Assembly: GCA_905220665.1 (NCBI GenBank)
Contig: CAJNAR010000170.1
Coordinates: 248,001-312,000 of the forward strand
Length of the DNA stretch: 64,000 bases
Reading direction: 5' to 3'
Source of the DNA: Albugo candida
Taxonomy: Eukaryota; Oomycota; Peronosporomycetes; Albuginales; Albuginaceae
The translations under genes and the position numbers were made by a program. A model generated the notes under the pieces. The model was not told the DNA's origin. It made no database searches and worked only from the letters and a program-made list of their open reading frames with translations. Numbering within the stretch: position 1 is the stretch's first letter; each line of letters begins with the position of its first letter. Shown piece after piece: positions 10,501 through 21,319 of this stretch.

Positions 10501-11463
10501 TCCTTTGACTAACACGATATCTGCCGGCACGATGCCTTCTTCAATAATCACCAGATCGCCTATGACCATATCTGTAATTTCGATCGATTGTACCTTGTGA
10601 TCTCGAATGACACGAATACTGGAATTTTTGTCGTGTTTTATGAGTACATTTTGAGTGCGTGTGAATTGGAAGTAAATTTGGCGAATAGTGAAAAGAATGG
10701 AGCCCATCAAGATGACGAGTGCGTATAGTGTATACCCTTCATATAGCCAGATAATGATACCGGCAGCTTGTACCAGATAAAACGGATGGAGGATTTTGCG
10801 TAAGATGATACTTAGCAATGACTCATAAGTCAGATGAAGTTCATTCGTACCATAGATAGCCAACAGTTTTGAAACTTGAATTTGAGACCACCCTGAGGCG
10901 CCCGCTCCAGTTTTCACTGTTGGGGATGCTCGTGATGTGTCAAGTGTGGACACACGTTTTAGCACATCACACCATTTCTCTTTAAGTTCACATTTAAGAC
11001 ACGAAAATTTACCCGTTTCTGCGTCATAAAAATATCGCGCAGAGCGATACTGAAACCAATACAAAATCGCGCTTGTGGCGCTTGTTTCGCCTGGTGTATC
11101 CAATGTGAATAACTCTGCCTCCTCCCAGTCATAATGCGTTTTCCCAGTATGAATTAACACGCAATCAGCTCCATCTGCTACATCTTTTACTTGTTGTTTT
11201 CTTAATTTTGTTAAAAGTTGTGGGAACCAAAGGATTGGAATATAAATCAATCCTAACGTTGCTACACTCAAAAAGATAAGCAGTAATTGTTGGTAGATAT
11301 TGCGTTTGTAAAAAAGCACAATGTCATATTCACAGTCAGATGTAGCTGCAGTTCCAAGGACAGGTGTCAGGGAGCAATGTGTGTTGCGAACTTGCGTGGA
11401 AGACATTTTTGCATCAGTCTGGAAAGAATCGAGCTGACTCGCCATTTGGTAAATCTCAGGCAT
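7513..11463 (-). CDS. P5B-type P-type ATPase (ATP13A2/3-like transporter)
   Basis: A single 1316-residue frame. After an N-terminal hydrophobic hairpin (near 54-80) come the actuator signature DESTLTGE, the P5B membrane motif PPALPVILTFA, the phosphorylation motif DKTGTL with Asp near residue 517, and GDGINDCGALK near residue 897. These define an active P-type ATPase. The PPALP motif places it in P5B rather than P5A (which has PPELP). Known P5B pumps move polyamines across late endosome, lysosome or vacuole membranes; that role here is inferred from the family. Several hydrophobic segments follow the P domain, fitting a ten-helix membrane part. Length is usual for the family. The first Met was used; MASQ (residue 7) is equally possible. 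Confidence 0.93.
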   Translation of the reverse strand: MPEIYQMASQLDSFQTDAKMSSTQVRNTHCSLTPVLGTAATSDCEYDIVLFYKRNIYQQLLLIFLSVATLGLIYIPILWFPQLLTKLRKQQVKDVADGADCVLIHTGKTHYDWEEAELFTLDTPGETSATSAILYWFQYRSARYFYDAETGKFSCLKCELKEKWCDVLKRVSTLDTSRASPTVKTGAGASGWSQIQVSKLLAIYGTNELHLTYESLLSIILRKILHPFYLVQAAGIIIWLYEGYTLYALVILMGSILFTIRQIYFQFTRTQNVLIKHDKNSSIRVIRDHKVQSIEITDMVIGDLVIIEEGIVPADIVLVKGECLIDESTLTGEVVPITKQAVSFPDSRNNLSIDTDPGALTKAHTADADLRVTAKGSFLYAGSTVLESKADFSTRGIVVCTAAAMYKGELFKTAHYGDKRQYINIHRDGYAFLFALLCVAILAIIKRLVQASRFGLSASEAIMVALDALTIAIPPALPVILTFAITFAQSRLESFGVTCIDAERITIAGHVDTCCFDKTGTLSYDHLDFQGVDECSFGSSTNAHGGTLRAPSASKEGVPSFIGLQNEVEVLSVTSIVGLATCHGLTERNGIVSGSSLEKDMFKATGYTIEKNKKIAPNTPFSILVASPIGKTYGIVKCYMFDATLQRSSVLIEDFETGQRAVYAKGSPEGILNICNPNTIPANYQEKIKTYSFQGYHVLAMATKSYPVTQDTPVREAMDCRLNFLGFVVFLNKIKTESPYVVSTLEDANIGVRILTGDNAFTAIHVARKVNMDLQTNILLLDVIHKATNANVVGALPSVKSRLVYADIDDLTLSRDGVEWSDLEPKSFLVLAENNDIAVSGPALKLLISRFEESDVDFVEKIILNAKIFARVLPHQKTWIVHTLMKSGKCVCMVGDGINDCGALKAAHVGFAISDTDVPVFSPFTTKQKRITDLIDLLREGRCALSSSYITFKYMILYAVIQITLISMMNDRDTQMSGGQFLFDDLILVLSLSMVMVRAKSLDTLSPDTPAKSLFAPTVMVSLAGQLMLFFCCVGIAISSASTKDWFCSASEASKLTRTVDAALEADKFHHKAEATASLIHPPCYLFEPGNPAYFTTHSYENSVLWLFGHTQYWIVAFAMNVKDLYRKPFYRNQTFLVVLVSTFIVLQVQLFSYKNELTSQTVRMDTSFGVLALPASYCTSLFFLGLFDLFLAAVWEYVFVGLLVHHVEQRRQRAADSRNASWQYAGRRGKIGYLRALFGRNAYSSGKGTLVADHDSLLAEFENKSKTGPSFNDPTSRKAAGQNGLDGHSRKAGSVKESNLRANEEGDEVDIQIWA

Positions 11464-12158
11464 TCCACTGCTGGATAACAGCTCTCACGGAAAATAGAGG
11501 CACAAAGAATGAGGAATGTATGTGTGCAGAAATGACGCTTCAGTTACTCTGCGGCTCTTAACGTCGTGTCTCCTTTTCGGAGCTATTTTCAGCCGCGTAA
11601 CCATTATCTTCAACAAGAAATTAGCATCATTCATGATTGCCCTTCGCATCGTATGCGCTTGTTGAGGAACATTATTTAAAAGGTAAGGCATCACTATCGT
11701 AAACTGACCGGCGGGTCAATGCGCTGTGGAAATTGCACGATAGTAATCGTATCTTACCATACTCAAGCGTGCACTCCGCTGTTCTCCTCGGTAAACTTGA
11801 TTAACTTTGGCCGAGCGTAATCGCCCGCTACAGTTGACTTTCGTGTATACACCCAGCATTATGGTGAAACTGACGAGCTAATCACATGTCAAATTTATAT
11901 ATTCACTTCATTCACGGCAGCCATGTCGCTCCGTACTCAGTCATTACGTTTTATTGTGAACTGTTCATTGGATATGAAAGGGAGAACTGATTTTGTGGAT
12001 TGCCTTGATGACTTATAGCAACGCTTTTATGAATCTGAGAGCAAGCAAATGTGCAAAAGTAGAGCTTTCACAAAATGTATAGACAGAAGACTCTTCATCA
12101 TATGCAACATTAAGGTGACTGTGCATTTTCAAGTGTAAATTTTCTACCACAAAGTAAA
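11464..12158. other. Intergenic region upstream of the P5B ATPase and downstream of PP2C
   Basis: About 700 bp between two minus-strand genes. It must hold the ATPase promoter and the PP2C terminator. No open frame has recognisable content and no repeat was noticed. Confidence 0.5.
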
Positions 12159-13471
12159 TCAGTGAGTGATCTCATGAATTAAAGGAAGCAACGAAGCGTA
12201 CTGCGTCAAATCAATAACCATAACACATATGTTGTCCATACTACCACGTTTATACGCCTCTTCCATCAGGGATTTTGCCGCTTCTTGAGGATTAGTGTAC
12301 TGAGTGACTAGTTCTGCGGCTTCCTCATTAGAAATTGTATCCCAAACGCCATCCGAAGCTACCACAATGAATAAATCCTGATCTGTTCGGATAAACTTCT
12401 TGACTTCTGGTTCAGCAGCAACTAAAGGCTTCAATAATCGATCTCCAATCGCGCGAGAAACAGCAAGAACCCCCGAAACACGCCAAACACCCCAAAAGAC
12501 AACTGAACCTCCTAGTTCTTGAATTCTTCTCTTTTCATCTGGTCGGTTAGGTTTGTGATCAGATGTCAGAACACTAACATCACTGTCTTTGTTGACGAGA
12601 ATGGCTCTAGAATCCCCAGCTGTTCAGAAGTATGGTCAAAAGTTGAACACATAGAATTGCTGGTGTTACCGTGTGCGACATAGATAGTATCGCCACGTGT
12701 CAAAATGACGACAGCTGTGGACCCATCTTCCGCGTTCGAGCGTGCTGCTAAATCCACATACTACAGCAAAGTCATCAAAACCAGATCCTGTATAATCATA
12801 ACACATGATACAAATTACGTCACGATCCGTTTGTATAAATCCTTTTTTCAGTGCCTCCATGGGCTCTTTCTGCAAGCTTGGCTCATTGACAATATTCTGA
12901 CAAAGCGCTTGCACACAATAACTACAAACGCGATCTCTATCATGGCCTTTCGTTCAATACATGTAAGATGGTCGTACTTTGCTGCTCCAGCTCCTCCATG
13001 TCCGTCAAACACACCATAAAAAGATTGTTCCGGGTCACCTAATATGATAAAACTTCAAAGATGCTTGTATTCTGAAATAGGATCTCCACTACCATTCAAC
13101 ATCGCGTAAGCGATATGTCGATCTTCCATGTATGGTCTCCTTCCCTACATCATACCGCTCAGTACGATATAATACATTTAGCACATCAACCTTCATCTGT
13201 GAGACACCATAACGATAATGAACGCGCAGATCAATTGGAGGGCAAATCGGAGCATCAAATGGTGAGGGTGTAGTTCTTCCAGCAAAAAATTGATTATGTG
13301 ATATAATAAGGGAATAATATCAGCTATAAACAGGGCTTACGTCCAAGTGGGAATGATCATTCTCCACAGCAGATAAGCGACGAGTAGAGCCATCAAATGT
13401 AACACGTAAGTTTCTTTTGCAAACCTTGCTGCTACGGATACGGTTTCGATATTGAATACTGCTACACTCAT
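12159..13471 (-). CDS. PP2C-family protein phosphatase with N-terminal membrane anchor
   Basis: Seven exons on the minus strand (13471-13341, 13275-13191, 13144-13093, 13038-12961, 12907-12819, 12760-12670, 12619-12159) join to 328 residues. Every boundary is GT-AG and keeps frame. PP2C motifs occur in order: GRRPYMEDRH, FYGVFDGHGGAGAA, the AGDSRAIL stretch, LAVSRAIGD, ASDGVWD and DN, so the metal-binding aspartates are all present. Residues near 20-40 (LMALLVAYLLW) form one hydrophobic segment, suggesting a tail outside the phosphatase domain that tethers it to a membrane. The enzyme removes phosphate from Ser/Thr using Mn or Mg. In simple open-frame scans it looks shattered, but the intron model restores a complete protein. 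Confidence 0.88.
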
Positions 13472-13601
13472 ACTTGCTTAACACAGTGACTCGAGATACT
13501 CGCTTAGATGATACGAATGCCTACAATCCGGCTAGTATCGCATCAAGCAGAGCGGTAACGAGCTCTATTGATTAACGGGTATTGGCTGATATAGTTTTAC
13601 T

Positions 13602-14320
13602 TTATTTCAATATTTGGTTGTTATATGTAAGGATAAGTTGATGCTCACCGGACGCACGAAACGCAGTTCCTATTGAAAGTCTAGGCAATAGCGCTTGCGC
13701 GGGTACATTCAGTAGAAATGATGTAAAACAATCATTTTCTGTTTCCTTTCTTATAGCGTCATACTCCAAAGTGCTGAGGATCGCTGGTTGACGCATTCTT
13801 TGAAAAAAGCTTGCATAATAAGATCGTTGTCAGAGTGTCTATTGATCCATGCAAACGAATCACAGCTTACCGTTGCGCATGCATGCTATAGCCGGACGAA
13901 GAAGCAATTAATCCCACTACATTTGAGACTTGTAACTGCAAGACACCCTGAAAGGCTCTGAGGGTTTCGACACTAACTGGTTTGGATTCATTTTTACACT
14001 GTGTAATTATCTGTATTTCTTTTTGATCAGGAAATCGCCAAATTCCCTAGTTGTACAACGTAGGATCCACATAGCACAATAACACTCCTAATATGACACA
14101 CTCTTACGTTATGATCAATTCCTCCATCTTGTGAGGCTGGTGTCTGTATAAGGTCGCACGATAGTGCACGTAACGTGCGCTCCACTTTGATTTCAAACTC
14201 AGTTCCTTTATTACTAAAGTGTCTCAATAGCGCACCACCGACGCGCGATTCACTAAAGTTTGTCAGCTTATACTTCATGGCAAATCTCGTAACAGTTTTA
14301 ACCAACCAAAAATGCTTCAT
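13602..14320 (-). CDS. RRG7-like mitochondrial protein with PD-(D/E)XK nuclease fold
   Basis: Three exons (14320-14108, 14046-13871, 13809-13602; introns 61 nt each) give 198 residues. The first exon has an Arg-rich N-terminus suggesting mitochondrial import, then GTEFEIKVERTL. Exon 2 follows DGGIDHN with GIWRFPDQKE and ITQCKNESKPV. The spaced Glu, Asp and Gln-Cys-Lys are the layout of the restriction-endonuclease-like core seen in RRG7-family proteins, which yeast needs for respiratory growth. Whether this member cuts DNA is unknown. The gene is packed tightly: 130 bp after the PP2C start and only 36 bp from the aminopeptidase stop. Family assignment rests on motif order and size, not on a search. 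Confidence 0.72.
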
Positions 14321-14356
14321 ATTTCAACGCAACAAATTAACATTGACACTAGACTT

Positions 14357-17172
14357 TTAAGCGAATCCTCTAACATGAAGCCACTCCGCTATAACGGGAA
14401 CATCGCGCTGTCGAAGGACGCAATTCACTTGGACTTTCTCCAGTGCTTCTTCCAGTCGCTTCGCATACGCATGGGTTTTTCGAGTCTCCAAAAAAGCTTC
14501 CACCTGCTTCAGTTTCTCTTCCGTACAGAATTTGGACACTGTAGTAGCTATCACCGATCCAAGTATCCACGGAGACAGTCTTGTGTTCACAAGCTCCCAA
14601 TTCGATTCAAGATAGCTCCAAGCAACGTCAGCACCGTTTGTGGACTTGGCAATGCTATTGAATAGTGTTGTCATCTCACTTGAGGGAATGGTTTTCATCC
14701 CCCAAACAATCACTGCAAGAAGAGCATCTGGAAGAGGGCTCTCTCCCATTGCAGTCAGACAATTGCGCTTCTCTTTTATGTCTTTGCTGTCTGCATATCT
14801 TTTTTGCAAAAGTTCCACTTCGACCATATTCCCTGTGGCTGCAGCAGTGCTGAAGACAGCCAGGTGTAATTCAGCTGGTACAGGGGGCGTACAATCTGAG
14901 TTTTTGCTTTCGATATAATCCGTAAACATTTGCTTCAATTCAACGACTACGTCATCGTCACCAACTTTGCTCAGCATTGTGATGACTTCATTTCGAAGTT
15001 CCATCTCTTCTTCGGCTCCACAAGATGATGCGATATTTGGTGCTTCTCGTGCGACAGTTGCTAATGCTGCTTTATAAAAGTCCCGAATAAAAGCTTTGAA
15101 TTGTGCTAAAACATGCTCGTTCTGCATCAGACCCAGATATCGCCGTAGATGTGATGCTAATTCCTTCCAGCACAAGACATTCGGGTCGTGACGATACGCA
15201 TCAATAAAATCCAGAGCTTCCGAAATCAAGATCTTACCACATTGAGCCAACATGAACACTTCTGCGAGTAGCCCCATACGTTCTGTCGTTCCAAAGACGA
15301 GTTCGCGAACGGGACTTTGCAGGCGCTTCAACATGTAAGATGGATATTGAACATAGTACAAGCCAGTTTGATTCGCATTAAACTTGACCCACCCATCATT
15401 TCCTATGATTGACATTACCTGTTCAAGTTTTCGAATCATATCCTCTGGTAGATACACGCGTTGATCACTTTGCGTTTGGTGCGAACCTTTCCAAACGCCA
15501 AGTCGATGAACTATTGAAGGATCTTTGGATGTCCGGTAAGTCAGGGGAATGTCCCACACCGGGTTGGCTGACAATTTTTTGGAACACTTCCAATCGAACA
15601 ATAGACGATTCTGTGATACTTGGCACCTTGGTCCCTCAGAAGGGTCACATTCAATGCACAATACGGGATACCCTGTTTGTTTTGTCCAGGTTTCCGCCAC
15701 TTGCCTTATACTCAAATCAGATTCCTGTTCTAAGCTTTTCCACAAATCAGTAGTCTTGGTATTTTTGTATTTGAATTGCAAGAGATACGCTTTGACACCT
15801 CGAAAAAACGTTTCGTGACCGAGATATGCCACAAGCATGCGAATGAGACTCGCTCCTTTATCGTACGAGATCGCATCGAAAATCTCATCCACTTCGTGTC
15901 CATTCTGAACCTCCACCTCGATAGGATGGGACGATAACATGGCATCTCGAACGAGTGCCAAATTCAGCAATGATTCTTGCACAAAAGTATCCCATATTCG
16001 CCATTCTGGATAGATATGATTGGCAACATCACATTCCATATAACTCGCAAATCCCTCATTTAGCCATAGTCCAGTCCACCAGTCCATTGTCACAAGATTT
16101 CCAAACCATTGATGCGATAATTCGTGACATACGACTCTTGCAGAGAGAACTTTTTGTGATTTTGTAGCGTGTTCCTCCTCTAAGAGTACGTATTGCCCAT
16201 ACGTAACAAGTCCCCAGTTTTCCATGGCACCCACAAAATCTGGAAGCACAATGTTATCAAGTTTGTGGAGAGGATAAGGAATATCGAACATATTTGATAG
16301 ATATGTGAGAGCTTTTAGGCCAGTTTTCAGCGCAAAACGACCTTTATCGATATATCCGGGAGTGGTATAAACGCTCATCAGCACGCCCTCAGAGGTCACG
16401 TCACTGATAACGTCAAATTCGCCCACGACAATCGCAACAAGATATGTGGACATTGGCGGTGTTTCAGCGAAACGCCATACTTTTTTTTCCTTGCTTATAG
16501 ATTGAGTATTTTCGTAAATAGTTGCATTCTGTTTGGGGCGCCGAATTGTCTGCAAAACGTGCATGTTACTCAAAACAGTGAGATTCGGGTCGCTCGCGAC
16601 TGATATTTGAAATGTGGCTTTGAAGGATGGTTCATCCCAACAAGGAAACGCACGCCGGGCATCACAAGCCTCAAACTGAGTTGCAGCTAAAAGACGTTTT
16701 TCACCTTGGTGAGAGTACTCACTGAAGAAAAAGCCACGAAGCTGTTCACTCAATGATCCATGAAAATTGAGTGTCAAGGTGAGTTGAGAGTGAGCTTTGA
16801 TTGACTTGGACAGTTTTAAAGTCACAGTTTCGTTTTCCAAGTGATGAGTGAATTCCTCAACTTTGACTTGTTCACTTTCGGCTTGATCAATGATTTTTAG
16901 TGAAAACTGAAATAAGTAGAGATTTGCAGCATGAAAAGTGATGCTGTCGATCGCTTCGTGCTGCACAGTCAAGTCAATCTCTTCAAAACCTTCAAACCGG
17001 CGGTTTATGAGATCGATGACATGATAATCAATTCGATACTACAAAATATGTACTTTGAGAAGATGAAACGCGTACCACACATAGGGGAACTAAATACCTT
17101 TGACGGTAAGACACATTCAGGGAGTCGCAGTATTCCATTTTCGGATGTTGATGTTTTTTGCGCGCCGCACAT
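14357..17172 (-). CDS. M1-family metallo-aminopeptidase (puromycin-sensitive aminopeptidase type)
   Basis: Two exons, 17172-17098 and 17038-14357, are joined over a 59-nt intron in phase 0 and encode 918 residues. The short first exon supplies the classic opening RLPECVLPSK, which continues as YRIDYHVIDL in exon 2. Key signatures are GAMENWGLVTYG, the zinc site HELSHQWFGN (first His near residue 330) and WLNEGFASYME with the third zinc ligand 18 residues on. An ERAP1-like C-terminal domain follows. It removes N-terminal residues from peptides. No signal peptide or membrane segment is seen, so a cytosolic enzyme is inferred. Without the first exon the protein would lack its N-terminal strand. 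It diverges from the acyl-CoA synthetase across 710 bp. Confidence 0.93.
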
Positions 17173-17882
17173 TGAATAAAGAGATGATTTGTCGATATCT
17201 TTTAAAAAGCACCAATAGCTGCTTAGCAGCCATGTTTTCAAGTATTCGAGAAAACCGTTGCGGGTAGACACTTACGAGAAACAGCTCCAAATTCCGTGAG
17301 ACATTTTGTTTCGCAAAGATTTTATGATAGCAAGTCAAAAAAAGTGACTAGGAAACTGAGTTTGCAATCACTGACTTTGAGACTAAGATTCGGAAGGAAA
17401 ACGGGAAGATGTATAGTGTTTCATCTTTCATCATTATCACCTTTGGATAACTTTTAAGGTTTCAATTCTTTCTGCTCTTCTCTCCATTTGCCAGATTGAT
17501 TCTATAATTTGCTAACGATAAAATAGCAATGTCGTGTTAAGTGATGAAGCGACCTTATATTACTGAACAGTCAGCAAGTAAATGTGTCTCACGTATGCTC
17601 GTTGATCATGCTGTAATAATTGATATTAGAGTCATACGCTACGCAATCTTAATAAGTCAGTCTGTCTAATATATTGACAGCCATCGGTTTCGTTGTGGCT
17701 ACAGAAAATTTTGTGAAACAATATGCAATTTGTAGCCAGCACTTTTCGCTGGTGATCATGTTTGACAGTATATGGTATTAGCCGAGGGCCTCATTTCTAT
17801 CAATTGATCGAGGTGGATTATCTTTTATTCCATTTTTCTTTTTCGGACCTCAAAGACGCTTCACCAAAGAAATACATCAGAG
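17173..17882. promoter_or_regulatory. Divergent intergenic region (aminopeptidase / acyl-CoA synthetase)
   Basis: This 710-bp gap separates two genes transcribed away from each other, so it should contain both promoters. It is AT-rich. No specific element could be identified and no open frame looks coding. Confidence 0.45.
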
Positions 17883-19937
17883 ATGGCCCCAAAATACACG
17901 GTGGGTAACCTTCCACTTTAAATATGTCACTCACGTGTGAATCTACTGATAGACATCGAATATCGAGGACGAAGTCCAACTGCGTATAAGCGCGGACGGA
18001 TTTGGAGCTGTTGAGCCCAAAACACTAATACAGATCCTCCAGGAAACTGTCAAACGTTATCGTAACGATCCAGCACTGCATGTCAAGCGAGATGGAAAAT
18101 GGTCCGATTTTATTTTCAAGATGTTTGTCAAACCGCAGGGACTTAAATGTGTTATATATTTAGGAAAGTTTACACGTTCGGAGAATATTACGAAGAATCC
18201 TTGCGTTTTGGAAAAAGCTTACTGCATCTCGGAGTTAAGCGATTCGATGGCGTCAGTATCATCGGATACAATTCGCCAGAATGGATGATTGCGGACATTG
18301 GTACAATACTAGCGGGCTGTACAGCTTGCGGCATATACACAACAAGTTCACCCTCCGCGTGCGAGCATATTGTGAAAGATTCAGGATCGAGTGTCGTTGT
18401 CTGTGACGGAATGTCACAATTGCAAAAACTGATAGAAACTCATAAAAATTTGCCAAAATTGAAAGCTCTGGTGGTTTACAATCTATCAGAGGTTCCTGAA
18501 GATCTAAAATGTGATATTCCAATCTACACGTTTGAGGATTTTCTTCAGCTCGGGCACGAAGTTGGAGATGATGTGATACAACAAAAAATGGATGCGCAGA
18601 AACCTGGGCATTGCTGTACGCTGGTTTACACGTCTGGAACTACAGGAAATCCAAAAGGTGTCATGTTGTCGCATGACAATATCGTCTGGACGGTCACTTG
18701 TGTACTCGGAATGGTAAAACGTAATCTCGACTACGAAATCACAAATGCCGATAAAATTGTGAGCTACTTGCCTCTGTCTCATATTGCCGCACAACTCGCG
18801 GATATCCTTCTGCCTGTCGTGTCCGGATTGCAAGTATGGTTTGCGCAGCCCGATGCTCTGAAAGGAAGTCTGGTGGTCACATTAAAAGAGGTTCGTCCGA
18901 CTGTCTTTCTTGGAGTCCCACGTATTTGGGAAAAAATTGCTGAAAAAATGTGGGCTGTGGGTAAGGAGACTACTGGGCTGAAGAAACGAATTGCGGAATG
19001 GGCAAAATCTCGAGGAACACAAAAATCGGAGCTTGGTCAGTACGGAAATTCTGGAGGAGTTCCTTGTGGATTCAGTCTAGCGCACGGGTTGGTGTTGGGT
19101 CGTATAAAAGAGGCGCTTGGCTTGGATCAGTGTATCCTTTGTTACAGTGCGGCTGCACCTATTAGCAAAAAAATAATCGAGTATTTTGCCTCGTTGGATA
19201 TACCGTTGTATGAACTTTTTGGCCAAAGTGAGGTGACTGGACCTCAGTGTGTTGGAATGCGTAATATCTGGAGAATAGGAGCATGCGGCCAAACCATTGA
19301 CGGAAGTCAAACTCGTGTAGCGGAAGGAACGGAAGAGCTACTTTTCAAAGGACGAAATATCATGATGGGCTATCTTAACTCTCCCGAGCACACAACCGAA
19401 ACTATTGATGAAGACGGCTGGTTACATTCAGGAGACTGCGGCAAAATCGACGAAGACGGGTTCGTGACGATTACCGGTCGAATCAAAGAATTGCTCATTA
19501 CTGCTGGCGGCGAGAATATTCCCCCAATTATCATCGAAGATGCAATCAAAGAAGAAATCCCGCTCGTTGCGAACGCAATGGTCATTGGCGACCAGCGCAA
19601 ATTCTTGAGTGCCCTTTTAACATTCCATGTAACATTGGATGACGGTACTCCAACAAGCAATCTCGATCCAAAGTCCCTCGAAATCCTCAAGGAATTGAAG
19701 AGTTCGGCAAAGACTATTGATGAAGCAAAAGCGTGTGCAAAAGTAAAGGAATATTTGGACGAAAGAATGAAGCGTGTCAATGCACGTGCGACGTCTCGCG
19801 CTCAGAATATTGGAAAGTATGAAATTCTACCAACCGATTTCTCCATCTCGGGGGGCGAATTGACTGCGACTATGAAAGTTCGCCGCAAAATTGTTATCGA
19901 AAAGTACTCGGAGCTCGTAGAACAGATTTACGCGTGA
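17883..19937 (+). CDS. Long-chain acyl-CoA synthetase (ACSBG/bubblegum-like)
   Basis: Three exons (17883-17900, 17953-18101, 18164-19937) yield 646 residues. Exon 1 encodes just MAPKYT. The second junction restores DGKWKVYTFGEYYEE, a join typical of this family. The AMP-binding motif is YTSGTTGNPKGV, followed by GVPRIWEKI, YELFGQSEVTGP, GWLHSGDCG, the GRIKELLITAGGENI loop and a C-terminal TMKVRRK lysine region. It activates long-chain fatty acids with ATP and CoA. The bubblegum-like assignment comes from the overall pattern and the FGQSE motif. No transmembrane segment is clear at the N-terminus. Confidence 0.92.
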
Positions 19938-20068
19938 GGAGATAAAAAGTTGCCTTTTTTGCAAGTAGTCCAAGTTTATTTTTGACCTTCAATGTCTATT
20001 TTTACCCGCAAGTGAAACTACTCGCTATTTTGTTTGAACATTGCGTCATAAAATTTTATTGCGTGTCT

Positions 20069-20738
20069 ATGTCAATGCGATTGGCGTCTCGAGTGAGACA
20101 AACTTTTGCAAAAAAGAATACCGGAAGATTGTTTTCGACCCATGCCTTGTTTCCCTTTCACGTGGCCATTCCAGTCCACGACTTGAGTATCGGTGCGGTA
20201 AAATGGCTTAAAATTTTGTACGTCGTATAATGGCTGTTTCTTCTCAGCGAAGGAGTTTTATGGAAATTTTTTGGGATTCAAGGAAGGAAGATCGTCGCCC
20301 GTGTGGCTGGTAGTCGCGAATTTGGTGAATTATATGCTGCTGTTATTCACTTGTCGTGGATAGGATTATAACATGTATGGGCATCAGCTCGTTATTCATG
20401 GTGTAGGAAAAGATTACAAACCCGTTGACTGGTTCAATTGTGTTGGTATGTTGTGTTAATCTTATCGGTATTGTAGCTCACGCAGTATTGTAATTGTAGA
20501 CTCAGATGATGTTCCTGTACCTCATTATGGCGTAATTCTGCCAGTCGCCGAGTTCCATAACGTAAGCAAGAAAGTCGAAAAGGGCGGCGTGTCGTTTATT
20601 CTCGAGCCCCGGATTCGATTTCGAGGAAAGCCAGCAGAACAATGGACAATGGTGTTCAAAGATCCAAGTGGCAACAATCTAGAATTCAAAGCTATGACCA
20701 CTCCAGACTGTCTATTTACAAAATACGCTGAGAAATAA
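20069..20738 (+). CDS. Glyoxalase/bleomycin-resistance (VOC) fold protein, probably mitochondrial
   Basis: Four exons (20069-20192, 20248-20309, 20364-20445, 20500-20738) give 168 residues. The N-terminus (MSMRLASRVRQTFAKKN, then RLFST) looks like a mitochondrial presequence. The rest follows a VOC pattern common in bacteria: FHVAIPVHDL, AKEFYGNFLGF, GHQLVIH, VPHYGVILPVAEFH, FILEPRIRF, FKDPSGNNLEFKAM. Candidate metal ligands are His of FHVAIP, His of GHQL and Glu of NLEF. The first splice needs the donor G|GTGCGG rather than the nearby GCG|GTAAAA; only the former keeps frame. The reaction is unknown. The strongly bacterial style of the sequence raises old lateral or organellar origin as a possibility. 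Confidence 0.86.
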
Positions 20739-20807
20739 TTAAGAAGAGTTTTCATCATTATGAAGATGAAATTGATAGAATCCAGCCAGCCAGGCACCTA
20801 GCGACAT

Positions 20808-20879
20808 TGCGCTGTCCGGGAATCGAACCCGGACCTCATCCGTGGGAGGGATGAATCATAACCATTAGACAAACAGCGC
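20808..20879 (-). tRNA. tRNA-Gly (anticodon CCC)
   Basis: The minus strand folds as a full cloverleaf. The acceptor stem GCGCTGT pairs with ACAGCGC over seven pairs. The anticodon stem CATCC/GGATG encloses the loop CTCCCAC, with anticodon CCC at 20844-20846. The T arm is CCGGG-TTCGATT-CCCGG. The base at 20808 provides discriminator A. There is no intron. A-box-like and B-box (GGGTTCGATTCCC) sequences act as internal polymerase III promoters. Confidence 0.93.
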
Positions 20880-21319
20880 GGAATTGAGCGCGCAGGGCAA
20901 GATACGCATGAAATTTCAACAACTGTAGCCCCTAAACGCTCTCAAATAAACATGTACAGCGCTTTCCGGGTTGATATAGATATATACAACTATCTCAGCG
21001 TTGATCTGCTTCGCTTCCAAGAGACACAATGTAGCGCTAATTTGATTTATTATGAATATGAAGGAGTAAAGTATAACTAAATTTCCACTACATCAACTGG
21101 CACTATTTTATTGCACAACATTTCGCGTGGCGCAAATTCAAGATCCGAGAATGTAATCGTTAGCTCAAATACGAAATCGGATAAATTTTCGACCGCACTT
21201 AATTTCAGCCACGTGACGTAATTTTTCGACGATTGCATCACATAAGCGAGATGTTAGAAAAAGAATCGTCCATTTCCCTTACGTCTTCATCAGTCGTAAA
21301 GCACTATTCATACAAATGA
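20880..21319. other. Gene-free stretch
   Basis: About 440 bp between the tRNA 5' end and the last exon of the 2-phosphoglycerate-kinase-like gene. No gene or clear repeat was recognised. Confidence 0.5.

Noticed and set aside
12159..13471. PP2C gene looks like a pseudogene in many small frames
   Set aside because: Six short introns with correct splice sites and phases rebuild all PP2C motifs.
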